The notes under the pieces were generated by a model, which worked only from the letters and a program-made list of their open reading frames with translations, was not told the DNA's origin and ran no database searches. A DNA stretch of 53,723 nt, from positions 1-53,723 of the forward strand of contig CALJNR010000114.1 of assembly GCA_937981575.1 (NCBI GenBank), written 5' to 3'. The position numbers and the translations under genes are program-made. Positions within the stretch are counted from its first letter, which is position 1. Every line of letters starts with the position of its first letter. Of this stretch, positions 1 to 9,303 are shown piece by piece. This stretch comes from an uncultured Clostridia bacterium. Its GTDB lineage: Bacteria > Bacillota > Clostridia > Lachnospirales > Cellulosilyticaceae.

Positions 1-47
1 GACTAACTTAATGAGTTAGTCGTACCGCAGCCCCTTTTTTTAGTAAA

Positions 48-743
48 TTAATCATTTATTCCGTTATCATAAATGTGATCATCAATAATAATGCCGTTAT
101 CAATAGAAATAATCCGATCAGCAGCCTTTTTTGCAAATTCCATATCATGTGTAATAATTAATGTAGACATACCTTTTTGGCTTAAGCTTTTGATAACTTT
201 AGCTACTTCATCAGTTAAAGCTGGGTCGAGAGCAGATGTAGGTTCATCAAAGCACATAAGTTTGGGTTCGAGGGCCAAAGCACGAGCAATAGCAACTCTT
301 TGTTTTTGACCGCCAGACAGCTCAAAGGGGTAACTGTTTTCTTTTTCAGTTAAGCCTAAGAAACCAAGTATGTCCTGAGCCTCTTTTATTGCCTTGGCTT
401 TAGGTTTGCCAAATACTCTTGTTGGTGCTTCAATAATATTTTCGAGCACAGACATATGCGGAAACAAATTAAACCCTTGAAAAACCATGCCAATCATTTT
501 ACGGATTTCTTTTAATTCACCTTTGGAAGCATACACTCCTTCATGCATTAAATATTTACCATCTATTTCGATGGTTCCAGCATTGCATTTTTCAAGGTAG
601 TTAATGCTTCTTAATAAAGTAGTTTTTCCGCCTCCGGAGGGGCCTACAATAACGAGGATTTCTCCTGTTTTGAGTTCTAAGTTTACGCCTTTTAGAACTT
701 CGATATCTCCGAAACTTTTGCGTAATCCTTGGATTTTAAGCAT
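48..743 (-). CDS. Polar amino-acid ABC transporter ATPase (GlnQ type)
   Basis: This is the cytoplasmic ATPase that powers uptake of a polar amino acid or cystine. The 231-residue protein has Walker A GPSGGGKT (about residue 32), the signature LSGGQKQR, Walker B with FDEPTSALDP, and the switch histidine in ITHDMEF, all typical of the GlnQ/HisP family. I chose the ATG at 743 because GGAGGTACC precedes it directly; a longer in-frame start at 782 would lie inside the permease gene and lacks a site. It is the last gene of a permease-ATPase pair behind the binding protein, 10 bases after the permease. The exact substrate cannot be read from the sequence. Confidence 0.93.
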   Translation of the reverse strand: MLKIQGLRKSFGDIEVLKGVNLELKTGEILVIVGPSGGGKTTLLRSINYLEKCNAGTIEIDGKYLMHEGVYASKGELKEIRKMIGMVFQGFNLFPHMSVLENIIEAPTRVFGKPKAKAIKEAQDILGFLGLTEKENSYPFELSGGQKQRVAIARALALEPKLMCFDEPTSALDPALTDEVAKVIKSLSQKGMSTLIITHDMEFAKKAADRIISIDNGIIIDDHIYDNGIND

Positions 744-753
744 TTGGTACCTC

Positions 754-1416
754 CTATCTATAGTAGTTATATTTTGTTTCAATACACGTCATTATTTTGG
801 ATAATATATAAGTCAGCACAAGATACACAAGTGCTACTATAACTAAGGGCATCAGTGTAGCGTCTCTGTTAGAAGCTATTTTTCCGATTTTCAAAAGCTC
901 ATCTAAACCTAAGATATAAACAAGGGCTGTATCTTTGACGAGGGTTACTACTTCATTACCAACAGGAGGAAGAACTCTTTTGAGCGCCTGTGGAAATATG
1001 ATCCTAAAGAAAGTGTCTTTAGGGGAAAGGCCGAGGACTTCAGCACCTTCATATTGACCGGTATCAATAGAATCAATACCTGCCCTGAAGATTTCTGCAA
1101 AATAAGCACCATAGTTTAACGTAAATGCAAAAAGAGCAGCAGAAAATCTTCCGAATGTAATGCCAATAAGAGGGAGACCAAAGAAAACAAAGACAATCTG
1201 CAGTAAGAGAGGAGTACCTCTCATAATGTTAATATAAATACCAGTAATCCAGTTAATCACTTTATACTTTGATAATCTCCCCAAAGCAATAATAACGCCT
1301 AAAGGGATAGATAGAATTAATGTAAACCCAAAAATTTGCATGGTCACAACTAAACCATGCAAAACTTGGGGCATAAGCATTGTAAAATATTCAAAAAAGC
1401 CCATAATGCCGTTCAA
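754..1416 (-). CDS. Polar amino-acid ABC transporter permease
   Basis: This is an integral membrane permease of the His/Glu/Gln/Arg/cystine family, forming the channel of the importer. The 220-residue protein is strongly hydrophobic with about five membrane segments. It carries the family EAA-like loop near residues 135-165 (EVLGLSPKDTFFRIIFPQA), which contacts the ATPase. The start is probably the TTG at 1416, because AAAGGAGG lies seven bases before it; the upstream ATG at 1437 would place that same site inside the coding region. It sits between the binding protein (36-base gap) and the ATPase in one minus-strand operon. Confidence 0.92.
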   Translation of the reverse strand: MNGIMGFFEYFTMLMPQVLHGLVVTMQIFGFTLILSIPLGVIIALGRLSKYKVINWITGIYINIMRGTPLLLQIVFVFFGLPLIGITFGRFSAALFAFTLNYGAYFAEIFRAGIDSIDTGQYEGAEVLGLSPKDTFFRIIFPQALKRVLPPVGNEVVTLVKDTALVYILGLDELLKIGKIASNRDATLMPLVIVALVYLVLTYILSKIMTCIETKYNYYR

Positions 1417-1452
1417 TTTGAATCCTCCTTTGTTCATTGAAGGGAACTAAAA

Positions 1453-2256
1453 TTAATTTGTAATATCTTCTCCAAACCATTTCTCAGAAATAGCCTTGAT
1501 TGTGCCATCTGCTTTCATTTCTGCATAAGCCTTATTAAATGCTTCAACCATTTTTAGATCATCTTTACGCATGCCTACGCCATATTGTTCGTTACCAAAG
1601 TCTTCAGATAATATTTTGTATTTTTCTTCACCTTTTAAAGCGATATAGTATCTAAGAAGAATTTCATCAGCTACGACAGCATCAATTCTTCCGGCTTCTA
1701 AATCCATTAGGGCTTGGTCATTAGATTCAAAGGTCACCGCTTTTCCGCCTTTAAAGCTGCTGTAAACTTCTGTTTCTTTTTCCATCGCTGTCACTGCACT
1801 TGACTGGCTTTGTGCACCTACAGTTTTGCCTTTTAAGTCTGCTTTGTTTTCAATAGCTGAATCTGCTAAAGTAACAATGATTTGGCTATTGTTAAGATAG
1901 GCATTAGAAAAGCTTACTTTTTCTTTTCTTTCTTCTGTAATCGTATAGCCATTCCAGATAAAGTCGATATTGCCAGCTTTAAGTTCTGTTTCTTTCATAG
2001 ACCAGTCAATAGGCTGAAACTTAATTTCCTTGCCGAGTTTTTCGCCAAGGGCTTTTGCAAGATCCACGTCAAATCCAACGATTTCTCCTTTTTCATCTCT
2101 AAAGCCCATAGGAGCAAAGGAGTCATCAAGTCCAACGACCCATGTCGCTTGATCAAGTGTACTTGTGCTGGTTTTTTGAGGGCTGCAGCCAATAAGTGTG
2201 AAAGCTGTAAGTGCAGCTAAAGAAAATGCAGTTATTTTTTTTATAAGGGTATTCAT
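1453..2256 (-). CDS. Amino-acid ABC transporter substrate-binding lipoprotein
   Basis: This is the extracellular solute-binding protein of the importer, anchored as a lipoprotein. The 267-residue protein starts with a lysine-rich, hydrophobic signal and a lipobox LIGC (Cys about residue 24). The body is a family 3 binding fold: WVVGLDDSFAPMGF, then IVGFDVDLAKALGEKLG, then the hinge with DFIWNGYTIT and ERKEKVSFSNAY. It is the first gene of a three-gene minus-strand operon and has its own sigma-A-type promoter. The ligand is a polar amino acid by family membership, but I cannot say which one. Confidence 0.94.
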   Translation of the reverse strand: MNTLIKKITAFSLAALTAFTLIGCSPQKTSTSTLDQATWVVGLDDSFAPMGFRDEKGEIVGFDVDLAKALGEKLGKEIKFQPIDWSMKETELKAGNIDFIWNGYTITEERKEKVSFSNAYLNNSQIIVTLADSAIENKADLKGKTVGAQSQSSAVTAMEKETEVYSSFKGGKAVTFESNDQALMDLEAGRIDAVVADEILLRYYIALKGEEKYKILSEDFGNEQYGVGMRKDDLKMVEAFNKAYAEMKADGTIKAISEKWFGEDITN

Positions 2257-2302
2257 GCTAAATCCTCCAATATGAATTAAGTTTTTAAATCAGTACATTA
2301 CT

Positions 2303-2331
2303 AGTTTAGTATGCTAAAGTGATCAAGTCAA
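2303..2331 (-). promoter_or_regulatory. Sigma-A promoter of the amino-acid importer operon
   Basis: On the minus strand TTGACT (2331-2326) and TAAACT (2308-2303) are separated by 17 bases. They lie about 50 bases upstream of the lipoprotein start, which has its own GGAGGATT ribosome site. No riboswitch or clear operator was recognised in the short leader. Confidence 0.6.
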
Positions 2332-2362
2332 CAATTTTTTTATGTTATCTGATTAAGACTCT

Positions 2363-3313
2363 TTATTCAAGGGGAGCAAAGTCCTCGGTTATCGCTTCTT
2401 CTAGCTTAAGCGCTGAGAAATCGAAATAGGGAATTGCAAAAATACTATTGGAGTAACTTGTTACTACATAACATAAGTTTTCTTCTTTTGTAATGTTACC
2501 TACCGTTATAATCTGAGCTTTTCCAGACTTTAAGAAAATTTTTGCTGTTAAATGAGGGGTGTTAAATCCATAAGCTTTAAGGAGATTACTATCTGCCGTA
2601 TCAGTAATAAAGTGTTTAACTTTGCATGTTGTTAAAAATCCTATTAAGTTTTTTAAGGCTTTTTCATCCAGGCGGTCATCCTTAAACACAGGCCCATCTA
2701 TAGTTTGAGCAGGATAAAGTGTATAATATGTATCTTCATAGGCAAGTTCAATTTTTTCTATATCCTTTTCCTTTATATAAACTAACGACTTATCTCTCCA
2801 TACGTTAAGCTCGGCGTGGAAGTTATCAAATGTGGATATAGGCATCGTATAAATCGTATTAGACATAGGGGCATAAACATAATAGTAAGATCCATCCGCT
2901 AGGCTGCCACGAATAAGTTCATGGATATGATTGTCTTTGGTGTAAAGTTTAAGATTAAAAGAAGTTTCATCTATGCCATACTCACTTAAGTTTTCAGGAT
3001 CAGTATCGACGACTTTTGTTAATTGAGGTTCTTTGAAGGTTTGAATAATATGATAGATCAAAGAACTGTCTGCTCTTGCAGCGATTGGGCTTGTGAGCAC
3101 CCAGTCCCCAGAATCAATTGCAGCTTCAATCTGCTGTCCCTTTTCACTTAGATATATCCTAGTAATATTTACCGGTGTTTCAGACCACAAAATCGGTGGG
3201 AGATGAGTAGGAACAGCAAATGAATGGGTATATTGATCTTTTTGATAAAAAAGAAGTCCAGTTATAGATATAAAAAAGAATAGGATAGGAATTAACCAAC
3301 CTCTGCGTTTCAT
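2363..3313 (-). CDS. DUF4340 domain protein, membrane-anchored
   Basis: This 316-residue protein has one N-terminal membrane segment (about residues 5-24) and an external remainder. The body fits the DUF4340 pattern: an ITRIYLSEKGQQIE-like strand, then a region like WVLTSPIAARADSSLIYHII, and later YGIDETSFNLKLYT and YGFNTPHLTAKIF, which look like two related repeats. DUF4340 proteins often accompany GldG-type ABC transporters, but no such partner is next to it here. It is transcribed towards the amino-acid importer, with a gap of about 100 bases, and diverges from the CotS-like gene. Its molecular function is unknown. Confidence 0.75.
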   Translation of the reverse strand: MKRRGWLIPILFFFISITGLLFYQKDQYTHSFAVPTHLPPILWSETPVNITRIYLSEKGQQIEAAIDSGDWVLTSPIAARADSSLIYHIIQTFKEPQLTKVVDTDPENLSEYGIDETSFNLKLYTKDNHIHELIRGSLADGSYYYVYAPMSNTIYTMPISTFDNFHAELNVWRDKSLVYIKEKDIEKIELAYEDTYYTLYPAQTIDGPVFKDDRLDEKALKNLIGFLTTCKVKHFITDTADSNLLKAYGFNTPHLTAKIFLKSGKAQIITVGNITKEENLCYVVTSYSNSIFAIPYFDFSALKLEEAITEDFAPLE

Positions 3314-3519
3314 AAGTTCACCTCTGCAAGTTTATAATTGTATACAACAGGAGTATTATATCATATCTATAAGCGTATGGAAGTACAAATTGTTAGGGAG
3401 TAATTAGAAAAAATAAAGGCAAAATAGATATTTTTTCTAATTATGTATCATATAAATAAGAAGACGAGAATGAACTGAATACGGATTAAAATGAATATTG
3501 CATGAAAAGGGGTGAGAAG

Positions 3520-4512
3520 GTGAGACCATTAAATAAAGAGATTACATCTCAGTATGATTTAAGTATAAGAAAATACCAATATATACGCAGTGCGTATTAT
3601 TTAGATACTAATAAAGGTAAGTTTTTGCTTAGAAAAGTTGATTTGCCGAAAGATCAAATCATGTTTGACTTTGAGGTGGATACTCATTTGAAACATAGTA
3701 ACTTCAAAAATATTAATCAGATTTATACGACTAAGAAAAAAGTCCCCTATGCTGTCTGTGGCGATCAGCTTTATATCATGCAAAATTACATAGAATGTGA
3801 AGAAACAGATTTTAAAGACTTTGAGGATTTAAAAAATACAATTTATATTTTAGCAGAATTTCATAAGTTCTCAGGGAACATTATAAGTAAAATAAGAAGT
3901 CCAGAACATGCTAATGTTAAAAACCTATATGATTATTATAGAAAAAGAAGCATTCAAAACAATAAGCTTAAGAAAAATATAACGGTAATTAAACAAAAAT
4001 CGAAATTTGAGATTATGTTTCTGGATTACTGTGATGAGTACGCGGGGCTTGAACAAGTAGCCTTAGATGGGATAAGCAGAGAGCTTGCAGATCGGCTGGT
4101 TGAAAAAGTAAAAATAAATGGAACAGTAGCACATAAAGATTATACGTATCATACGGTTAATAAAACGCACTTGAGAGAATACATGCTAAGTAATATTGAT
4201 CTTTGTAACTATGATATTCAGATTATAGACTTAGCGCATATTTTGGGAAGGATTATGCAGAAGAATGAGTGGGATATTGAGATGCTCTATAATTTGATTA
4301 AGGCCTATGACAGCAAAAGACCGCTGCCAAAGGAAGAATTTGAGATGCTTAAAGCGATGATGATCTATCCAGAAAGATATAACAGTATATGTACAAAATA
4401 TTTAGGTTCCAAAAGAAGATGGAACTATAATATGTTTGAGCAAAAATGGCAGAATATGATTGTTTATATTGATAACCAGCTTAAGGCTGCAAAAATGATA
4501 AATTCCTGGTAG
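3520..4512 (+). CDS. CotS-family spore coat / kinase-like protein
   Basis: This 330-residue protein is related to the CotS/CotI/YtaA spore coat family, which has an aminoglycoside-phosphotransferase-like kinase fold. Visible hints are a YYLDTNKGKFLLRKV strand pair near the N-terminus (nucleotide-loop position) and HKDYTYHTVN (about residues 207-216), a divergent HxD catalytic loop, followed by DLAH where kinases have DFD/DFG. I chose the GTG at 3520, since AAAAGGGG sits eight bases before it; the ATG at 3502 is itself part of the ribosome-site leader. It is followed by a strong hairpin, so it is probably a single-gene unit. Whether the kinase-like site is active is uncertain. Confidence 0.75.
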   Translation: MRPLNKEITSQYDLSIRKYQYIRSAYYLDTNKGKFLLRKVDLPKDQIMFDFEVDTHLKHSNFKNINQIYTTKKKVPYAVCGDQLYIMQNYIECEETDFKDFEDLKNTIYILAEFHKFSGNIISKIRSPEHANVKNLYDYYRKRSIQNNKLKKNITVIKQKSKFEIMFLDYCDEYAGLEQVALDGISRELADRLVEKVKINGTVAHKDYTYHTVNKTHLREYMLSNIDLCNYDIQIIDLAHILGRIMQKNEWDIEMLYNLIKAYDSKRPLPKEEFEMLKAMMIYPERYNSICTKYLGSKRRWNYNMFEQKWQNMIVYIDNQLKAAKMINSW

Positions 4513-4514
4513 CA

Positions 4515-4550
4515 ATGGTGTTCAAAAAGTTTAGGCTTTTTGAACACCAT
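4515..4550 (+). terminator. Strong hairpin after the CotS-like gene
   Basis: Fifteen perfectly paired bases (4515-4529 with 4536-4550) flank a six-base loop and begin three bases after the stop codon. The following T tract is weak, but position and stem strength fit an intrinsic terminator. Confidence 0.75.
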
Positions 4551-4675
4551 TTAATGTATGTTTTATTTATTTTCTTTTGCAGCATGAAAATCCATCCAGT
4601 CGTAAAACTATAAACTTCTTCATGAGAGATAGGTGTTATTTATATATGGTAAAGCCAGTAAAATAGCCGGATTTA

Positions 4676-4703
4676 TTGACATTTGACACTAACAATGTAA
4701 AAT
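4676..4703 (+). promoter_or_regulatory. Promoter of the PEGA-protein gene
   Basis: TTGACA (4676-4681) and TAAAAT (4698-4703) are 16 bases apart. A second TTGACA at 4683-4688 overlaps the spacer. The site lies 45 bases upstream of the GTG start at 4748. Confidence 0.55.
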
Positions 4704-4747
4704 GAATATAGAGTCATATAAATCGTATCACAAAAAGGAGTGATAAG

Positions 4748-6064
4748 GTGAGAAAAGATAACAAAGCATTTGTTAAAAGCATGATTGTAACAGCTGTTAT
4801 AGGATTCAGTATGCTTATGATTATGATGTTTATAGGAATAAAGTTTTATGTTGATAAAAGTGGGACAAACAGTAACCTTCAAATGAATAATGAAATAGAA
4901 AAGGTTCAGCCTAAAGTAGACTACAGCGCTACAGTACTTGCACTTGTGCAGCAAATAGATGACGAGACGCTTATAGCATTTGATATACATAAAAACCAAA
5001 TAGTAAGACGAAGCATAACAAGTACTACTAAAGTAAGTGATGGATATGGAGGCGTTATTCCTTTGTCATCTATACAGGCTGGAGACATTGTGGAAGTGGT
5101 CTTTCAGCCAGATAAGGAAAAAATCCTTTCAATTAACAAAACTTCACGAAGCTGGATTAAACCAGATATCAGCGGGGTGATTGTAAATACATCTAAAAGT
5201 CAGATAAATATAGGAAAAAAAACATATAACTTTACAAAAGATATGATGGTTTTTAGAGAAGGCGGAAAAGGAGTAAGTCCATCTTTTGTAGGAGAGTACG
5301 ATATTTTGCAGCTTCAGGGGGCTGAGGACACAGTCTGGAGTATTAAGGTGCTTCAAAATGGCGCTACACTTGAAATACTTGACCTGCCAAATACCGATGG
5401 CATGCTGGAAATTGACAGAACAAGGATGATTCCGTTAAAGGACCTTACTGGGCCTATAGGACTTACACCTGGAAAACATAGGCTTCAGATTAATATTAAA
5501 GGGTATGAGCCTGTTGTGGAAGAAATGAATTTTGTTGCAGGAGAACATCACCAAATTTCCCTGAAAGATGCAAAAGAAGCATACACAGAACTTAATCTTA
5601 AAGTAACAAATCGGGATGCTGATTATACGATTCAGATAGGAGACAGGATCTTTAAAAAAGGAGACAAGATTTCTCTAAAATATGATAAGTATAATATTAT
5701 TGTAAAAGCGGAAGGCTATAAAAATTGGGAGCAAGAGATAGACCTTGATACGGCTGTCTATGACCTTGCTGTGACCCTGCAAAAAATAGAAGAAGTAAAT
5801 CCTAATACCGGAAATTCAGGAGACAGCAATTTAAATCCATCTAATGGAAACTATACGATTAATATTTCATCTAATCCCTCAGGGGCATTTGTTTATATTG
5901 GAGGCGTTTATAAAGGACAGACCCCATTTAGAACGACGCTTCCAATAGGTGATTATGCTGTTTCACTAGAAAAATCAGGCTATCAAAGCTACTTTACAAC
6001 GATTATATTAGATGGCAGCGATAATCAAAATAACTATTTCTATGAATTAACCCCACAGCAGTAA
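4748..6064 (+). CDS. PEGA domain membrane-anchored protein
   Basis: This 438-residue protein has a single N-terminal membrane anchor (about residues 11-33) and a long extracytoplasmic, beta-rich part. The last 75 residues form a clear PEGA domain (SNPSGAFVYIGGVYKGQTPF, then LPIGDYAVSLEKSGYQSY). An earlier stretch (about 210-275, with LTPGKHRLQINIKGYEPV) looks like a second, more diverged PEGA-type repeat. PEGA domains are thought to act in surface or cell-wall contacts, but no enzymatic function is known. It starts with GTG after AAGGAGTGATAAG. The gap to the downstream sugar-phosphate mutase is only 53 bases, so the two may be co-transcribed. Confidence 0.8.
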   Translation: MRKDNKAFVKSMIVTAVIGFSMLMIMMFIGIKFYVDKSGTNSNLQMNNEIEKVQPKVDYSATVLALVQQIDDETLIAFDIHKNQIVRRSITSTTKVSDGYGGVIPLSSIQAGDIVEVVFQPDKEKILSINKTSRSWIKPDISGVIVNTSKSQINIGKKTYNFTKDMMVFREGGKGVSPSFVGEYDILQLQGAEDTVWSIKVLQNGATLEILDLPNTDGMLEIDRTRMIPLKDLTGPIGLTPGKHRLQINIKGYEPVVEEMNFVAGEHHQISLKDAKEAYTELNLKVTNRDADYTIQIGDRIFKKGDKISLKYDKYNIIVKAEGYKNWEQEIDLDTAVYDLAVTLQKIEEVNPNTGNSGDSNLNPSNGNYTINISSNPSGAFVYIGGVYKGQTPFRTTLPIGDYAVSLEKSGYQSYFTTIILDGSDNQNNYFYELTPQQ

Positions 6065-6117
6065 CATAACCTATATGTGGGATCACATAAGGATTAATAT
6101 AAAGAAGGTGATAGTAA

Positions 6118-7851
6118 GTGAGTTATAATAATAGGTACCAAAGCTGGCTGGATGATGAGTATTTTGATGTCCTTACAAAAGCTGAATTAAGAGAACTTGA
6201 AGGGAATGAAAAGGAAATAGAAGACAGGTTTCATATGGAACTTGAATTTGGAACAGCTGGGCTTAGAGGCGTTATTGGGGCTGGGACAAACCGTATGAAT
6301 ATTTATGTAGTCAGAAAAGCTACCCAGGGATTTTCAAATTACTTATTAAAGGTAAGAAATATCAAAGAACCTAAGATAGCTATTGCTTATGATTCAAGAA
6401 ATATGTCTTATGAGTTTGCAAAAGAGGCGGGGGCAGTATTCGCAGCTAATGGCATCCACGTTTATCTGTTTGAGTCATTAAGACCTGTACCGGAATTATC
6501 TTTTGCTGTAAGAGAGCTTAAGTGCGATGGAGGCGTTGTTATTACTGCAAGCCACAATCCGCCAGAATATAACGGATATAAGGTTTATGGAGAAGACGGA
6601 GCCCAAGTCATAGAACCTTACGATAAGATGATTATAGGTGAAGTTAATAAAATAACTGATTTCAATGAAGTGAAACATATAGCGTCCGAGGAAGCTGAAG
6701 CAAAAAATCTTCTGACATGGATAGGGCAAGAGATTGATGATAAATACATTGCAAAGGTTAAAGAACAGGCGCTGAATTTAGAGGTAGTAGCAAAAATAGG
6801 AAATGACTTTAAGATTGTTTATACCCCTATTCATGGTACAGGCAATAAACCTGTAAGAAGGGTATTAAATGAAGTTGGGTTTAAGAATGTTTATGTTGTA
6901 GACGAACAGGAAGAACCAAATGGCAATTTCCCAACAGTTAAAAGTCCAAACCCAGAGGATGAAAATGCTTTTAAACTAGCTATAGAGCTGGCTCAGAAAG
7001 TAGATGCTGACATTATTATGGGAACAGACCCAGATGCAGATCGTGTTGGTGTTCTCATTAAAAACCAAGAAGGCAAATACCTAGTGATGACGGGTAATAT
7101 GATTGGTGCAATGCTTACAGAGTATATTCTCTCAGGAAAAAAACAAAAAGGAGAGCTTCCGGAGCATGGCGTGGTTATAAAAACCATTGTTACAACAGAA
7201 ATGGCAAGAGCAATAGCCAAGAACTACGGCGTAGAGCTGATAGAGGTTCTGACTGGATTCAAATATATAGGAGAGCAGATCAGACTCTTTGAAGAACATG
7301 GCGATAAACAGTATCTTTTTGGATTTGAAGAAAGCTATGGATGCCTTGCCGGGACTTATGCAAGAGACAAAGACGCCGTAGTTGCCTGTATGCTGGCAGC
7401 AGAAATGGCAGCTTACTATAAAGATAAAGGAATGACTTTATATGAAGCACTTGTATCACTGTATGAAAAGTATGGTTATTATAAAGAAAGTATACTTTCT
7501 ATTACGTTAAAAGGCATAGAGGGCATGAGCAAAATAGGAAAGATTATGGAGAATATGAGAGCCCTCAAGATAGATACCCTGGCTTCTTTTGAAGTATTAG
7601 CAAAAAGAGACTATCAACAAGGCAAAAGAAAAGAAATAACTTCTGGTAAAGAAGAAGATATTAGGTTGCCAAAATCAAATGTACTTTACTATGAACTCAG
7701 TGACTGTGGGTGGGTGTGCATAAGACCTTCCGGCACAGAACCAAAGATTAAGTTTTACTTTGGTGTAAAAGGAAACAGCATTGAAGATGCGGATAAAAAA
7801 GTAGAGGAACTAGAAAAAACGATGAAACAAATGATAGAGCCGTGGCTGTAA
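6118..7851 (+). CDS. Phosphoglucomutase / phosphomannomutase (alpha-D-phosphohexomutase) 1
   Basis: This is a cytoplasmic enzyme that moves phosphate between C1 and C6 of glucose or mannose phosphates, feeding glycogen, cell-wall and nucleotide-sugar synthesis. All four loops of the superfamily are present in the 577-residue protein: the phosphoserine loop TASHNP (Ser145), the metal loop GTDPDADR (302-309), the sugar loop GFEESYG (402-408), and the phosphate loop RPSGTEPK (536-543). Length and motifs fit the PgcA group. The start is GTG after AAGAAGGTGAT. A second, clearly related copy lies at 13109. A strong terminator follows. Substrate preference between glucose and mannose phosphates cannot be read directly. 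Confidence 0.93.
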   Translation: MSYNNRYQSWLDDEYFDVLTKAELRELEGNEKEIEDRFHMELEFGTAGLRGVIGAGTNRMNIYVVRKATQGFSNYLLKVRNIKEPKIAIAYDSRNMSYEFAKEAGAVFAANGIHVYLFESLRPVPELSFAVRELKCDGGVVITASHNPPEYNGYKVYGEDGAQVIEPYDKMIIGEVNKITDFNEVKHIASEEAEAKNLLTWIGQEIDDKYIAKVKEQALNLEVVAKIGNDFKIVYTPIHGTGNKPVRRVLNEVGFKNVYVVDEQEEPNGNFPTVKSPNPEDENAFKLAIELAQKVDADIIMGTDPDADRVGVLIKNQEGKYLVMTGNMIGAMLTEYILSGKKQKGELPEHGVVIKTIVTTEMARAIAKNYGVELIEVLTGFKYIGEQIRLFEEHGDKQYLFGFEESYGCLAGTYARDKDAVVACMLAAEMAAYYKDKGMTLYEALVSLYEKYGYYKESILSITLKGIEGMSKIGKIMENMRALKIDTLASFEVLAKRDYQQGKRKEITSGKEEDIRLPKSNVLYYELSDCGWVCIRPSGTEPKIKFYFGVKGNSIEDADKKVEELEKTMKQMIEPWL

Positions 7852-7861
7852 GATAAAATGG

Positions 7862-7906
7862 AAAATCCCTTAGTTAAGCAAAAGTAATCTTAACTAAGGG
7901 ATTTTT
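7862..7906 (+). terminator. Intrinsic terminator after phosphohexomutase 1
   Basis: A perfect 17-base stem (7862-7878 with 7889-7905) surrounds a 10-base loop and ends in a T run, ten bases after the mutase stop codon. Confidence 0.93.
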
Positions 7907-8103
7907 ATTATGCAGGCCTATGTATCTTTTAGTACTTGCTTATGATAAGGCAAGTGACATACTTTATACGCCTATGATATTTCTAAATGTTTTTAATACA
8001 AGAATAACGAGAAATTACTTAGTAACCCCTAAAAAGTGAGAATAGGACTAGCCAGAGGATAATAAACATAATAGTAAATAGAGTCAAAAGAGGTGTTAGC
8101 ACG

Positions 8104-9111
8104 ATGTTTAGTATAGGGGATTATGTTGTTAGATTATCCTATGGCAAAGATATATTATTCCGCATAACATATATTTCGCCGCATCAAGTAGCTAGATTAA
8201 AAGGGATATCCTATAGAGTAATAGCAGATGCCCCCATAAAAGACCTTGAACTTGCAGATGGCATGAGATTTACGAATCAAGAAACAAATATTATGAATAC
8301 GATCCAGCAAAATGTTGAAAAGATTATCAGGCAAAGGGAAGAAAACAAAAAAGGCAAGCTGCCTAGGTTTCAAAAGACAGGAACAGTACTTCATATAGAT
8401 GGAGATGCCTTTTACCTTAATCTCTGCCTGAAGTATTATAAAACATTAGAGATTCCAGCTATTGGAGAGCATGTAATGGAATCCGAACAGCCAAAAAAAG
8501 TACGCTATCTGCTTGAAAAGTATTCACCAGATATTTTGGTGCTTACAGGACATGATTCTCTGAATAAGCATTATAGAGATTTATATGATGTAAATGAGTA
8601 CAGAAACTCTATGTACTTTATAGAGTCCGTAAAAAGGGCTAGGGCGCTTAAACCCAGCACAGATGATTTGGTGATATTCGCTGGTGCGTGCCAATCTTAT
8701 TTTGAAGGCATTCTTGCATCAGGAGCGGATTATGCAGCATCGCCGGGAAGGGTGCTTATCCATGCGCTTGATCCAGTTTTTATTGTAGAAAGGGTAGCTC
8801 AATGTCCATTTCACCAGGTGCTTTATATTGAGCAGGCATTAGAGAATACTATCACAAAGTTTAACGGGCTAGGAGGGTATGAGATTATAGGCAAATGCAG
8901 AAGAGGAGGCCCTGTTGTAGAAGAATCAAAAGGTATTAAAAAACAGATTAAACAAACGAGCGCAGTACAATACGCGTCAAATTTTGATTATGATAACCTT
9001 TCAGAAGATGAAATTAGAAGAGAATTAGAAAAACCACTTTTTACAGATACAGAAGAAGAGTTTAAAGAGAAAATGATAAATTATATGGGGAATACTATAC
9101 CTTTTAAATAA
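8104..9111 (+). CDS. yabG: Sporulation-specific protease YabG
   Basis: This is a spore-coat-associated protease (MEROPS family U57) that trims coat and germination proteins in the mother cell during sporulation. The 335-residue protein begins MFSIGDYVVRLSYGKDILFRI and continues with the family's conserved blocks, such as PDILVLTGHD (about residue 140-155), YFIESVKRARALKPS, VIFAGACQSYFEGILASGADYAASP and GRVLIHALDPVF. The conserved His and Cys in these blocks are candidates for catalysis. The ATG at 8104 follows AAAAGAGGTG. The gene lies directly upstream of the sipL-type gene, a pairing I recall from other spore-forming Clostridia. I could not find a convincing sporulation sigma promoter in the 250 bases upstream. 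Confidence 0.93.
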   Translation: MFSIGDYVVRLSYGKDILFRITYISPHQVARLKGISYRVIADAPIKDLELADGMRFTNQETNIMNTIQQNVEKIIRQREENKKGKLPRFQKTGTVLHIDGDAFYLNLCLKYYKTLEIPAIGEHVMESEQPKKVRYLLEKYSPDILVLTGHDSLNKHYRDLYDVNEYRNSMYFIESVKRARALKPSTDDLVIFAGACQSYFEGILASGADYAASPGRVLIHALDPVFIVERVAQCPFHQVLYIEQALENTITKFNGLGGYEIIGKCRRGGPVVEESKGIKKQIKQTSAVQYASNFDYDNLSEDEIRRELEKPLFTDTEEEFKEKMINYMGNTIPFK

Positions 9112-9112
9112 C

Positions 9113-9139
9113 AAGGACCCAATACGGTCCTTATTATAA
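9113..9139 (+). terminator. Short hairpin after yabG
   Basis: AAGGACC (9113-9119) pairs with GGTCCTT (9126-9132), followed by an AT-rich tail. It is weak but correctly placed between yabG and the sipL promoter. Confidence 0.5.
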
Positions 9140-9242
9140 TGAAACAAAAAAATATTCAAAGAAGCATTGTTTAAAAGGAATAATCTTGAGGGGGGAAGAA
9201 TATATATAAAATTAGTAGTGGTTAGTCCAATTTTAGGAGAAA

Positions 9243-9272
9243 TCATATTATTTAGGGATGTATACATAAACT
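9243..9272 (+). promoter_or_regulatory. Putative sigma-E promoter of the sipL gene
   Basis: TCATATT (9243-9249) and CATAAACT (9265-9272) are 15 bases apart. This is close to the mother-cell sigma-E pattern (kmATATT, 14-15 bases, cATAcAmT). The site lies about 30 bases upstream of the start codon of a coat morphogenesis gene, where such control is expected. Confidence 0.5.
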
Positions 9273-9303
9273 TGTATATAATGCTATAGGAGGGGGAACC
9301 AAA

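Noticed and set aside
1-47. Hairpin at the window start as terminator of the amino-acid importer operon
   Set aside because: GACTAAC/GTTAGTC at 1-21 is a real inverted repeat, but the minus-strand T run lies before it instead of after it, and its other side is cut by the window edge.
3400-3519. Sporulation sigma promoter for the CotS-like gene
   Set aside because: ATATT and CATATAAA elements are present but the spacing and last bases do not match sigma-E or sigma-K consensus well enough to call.
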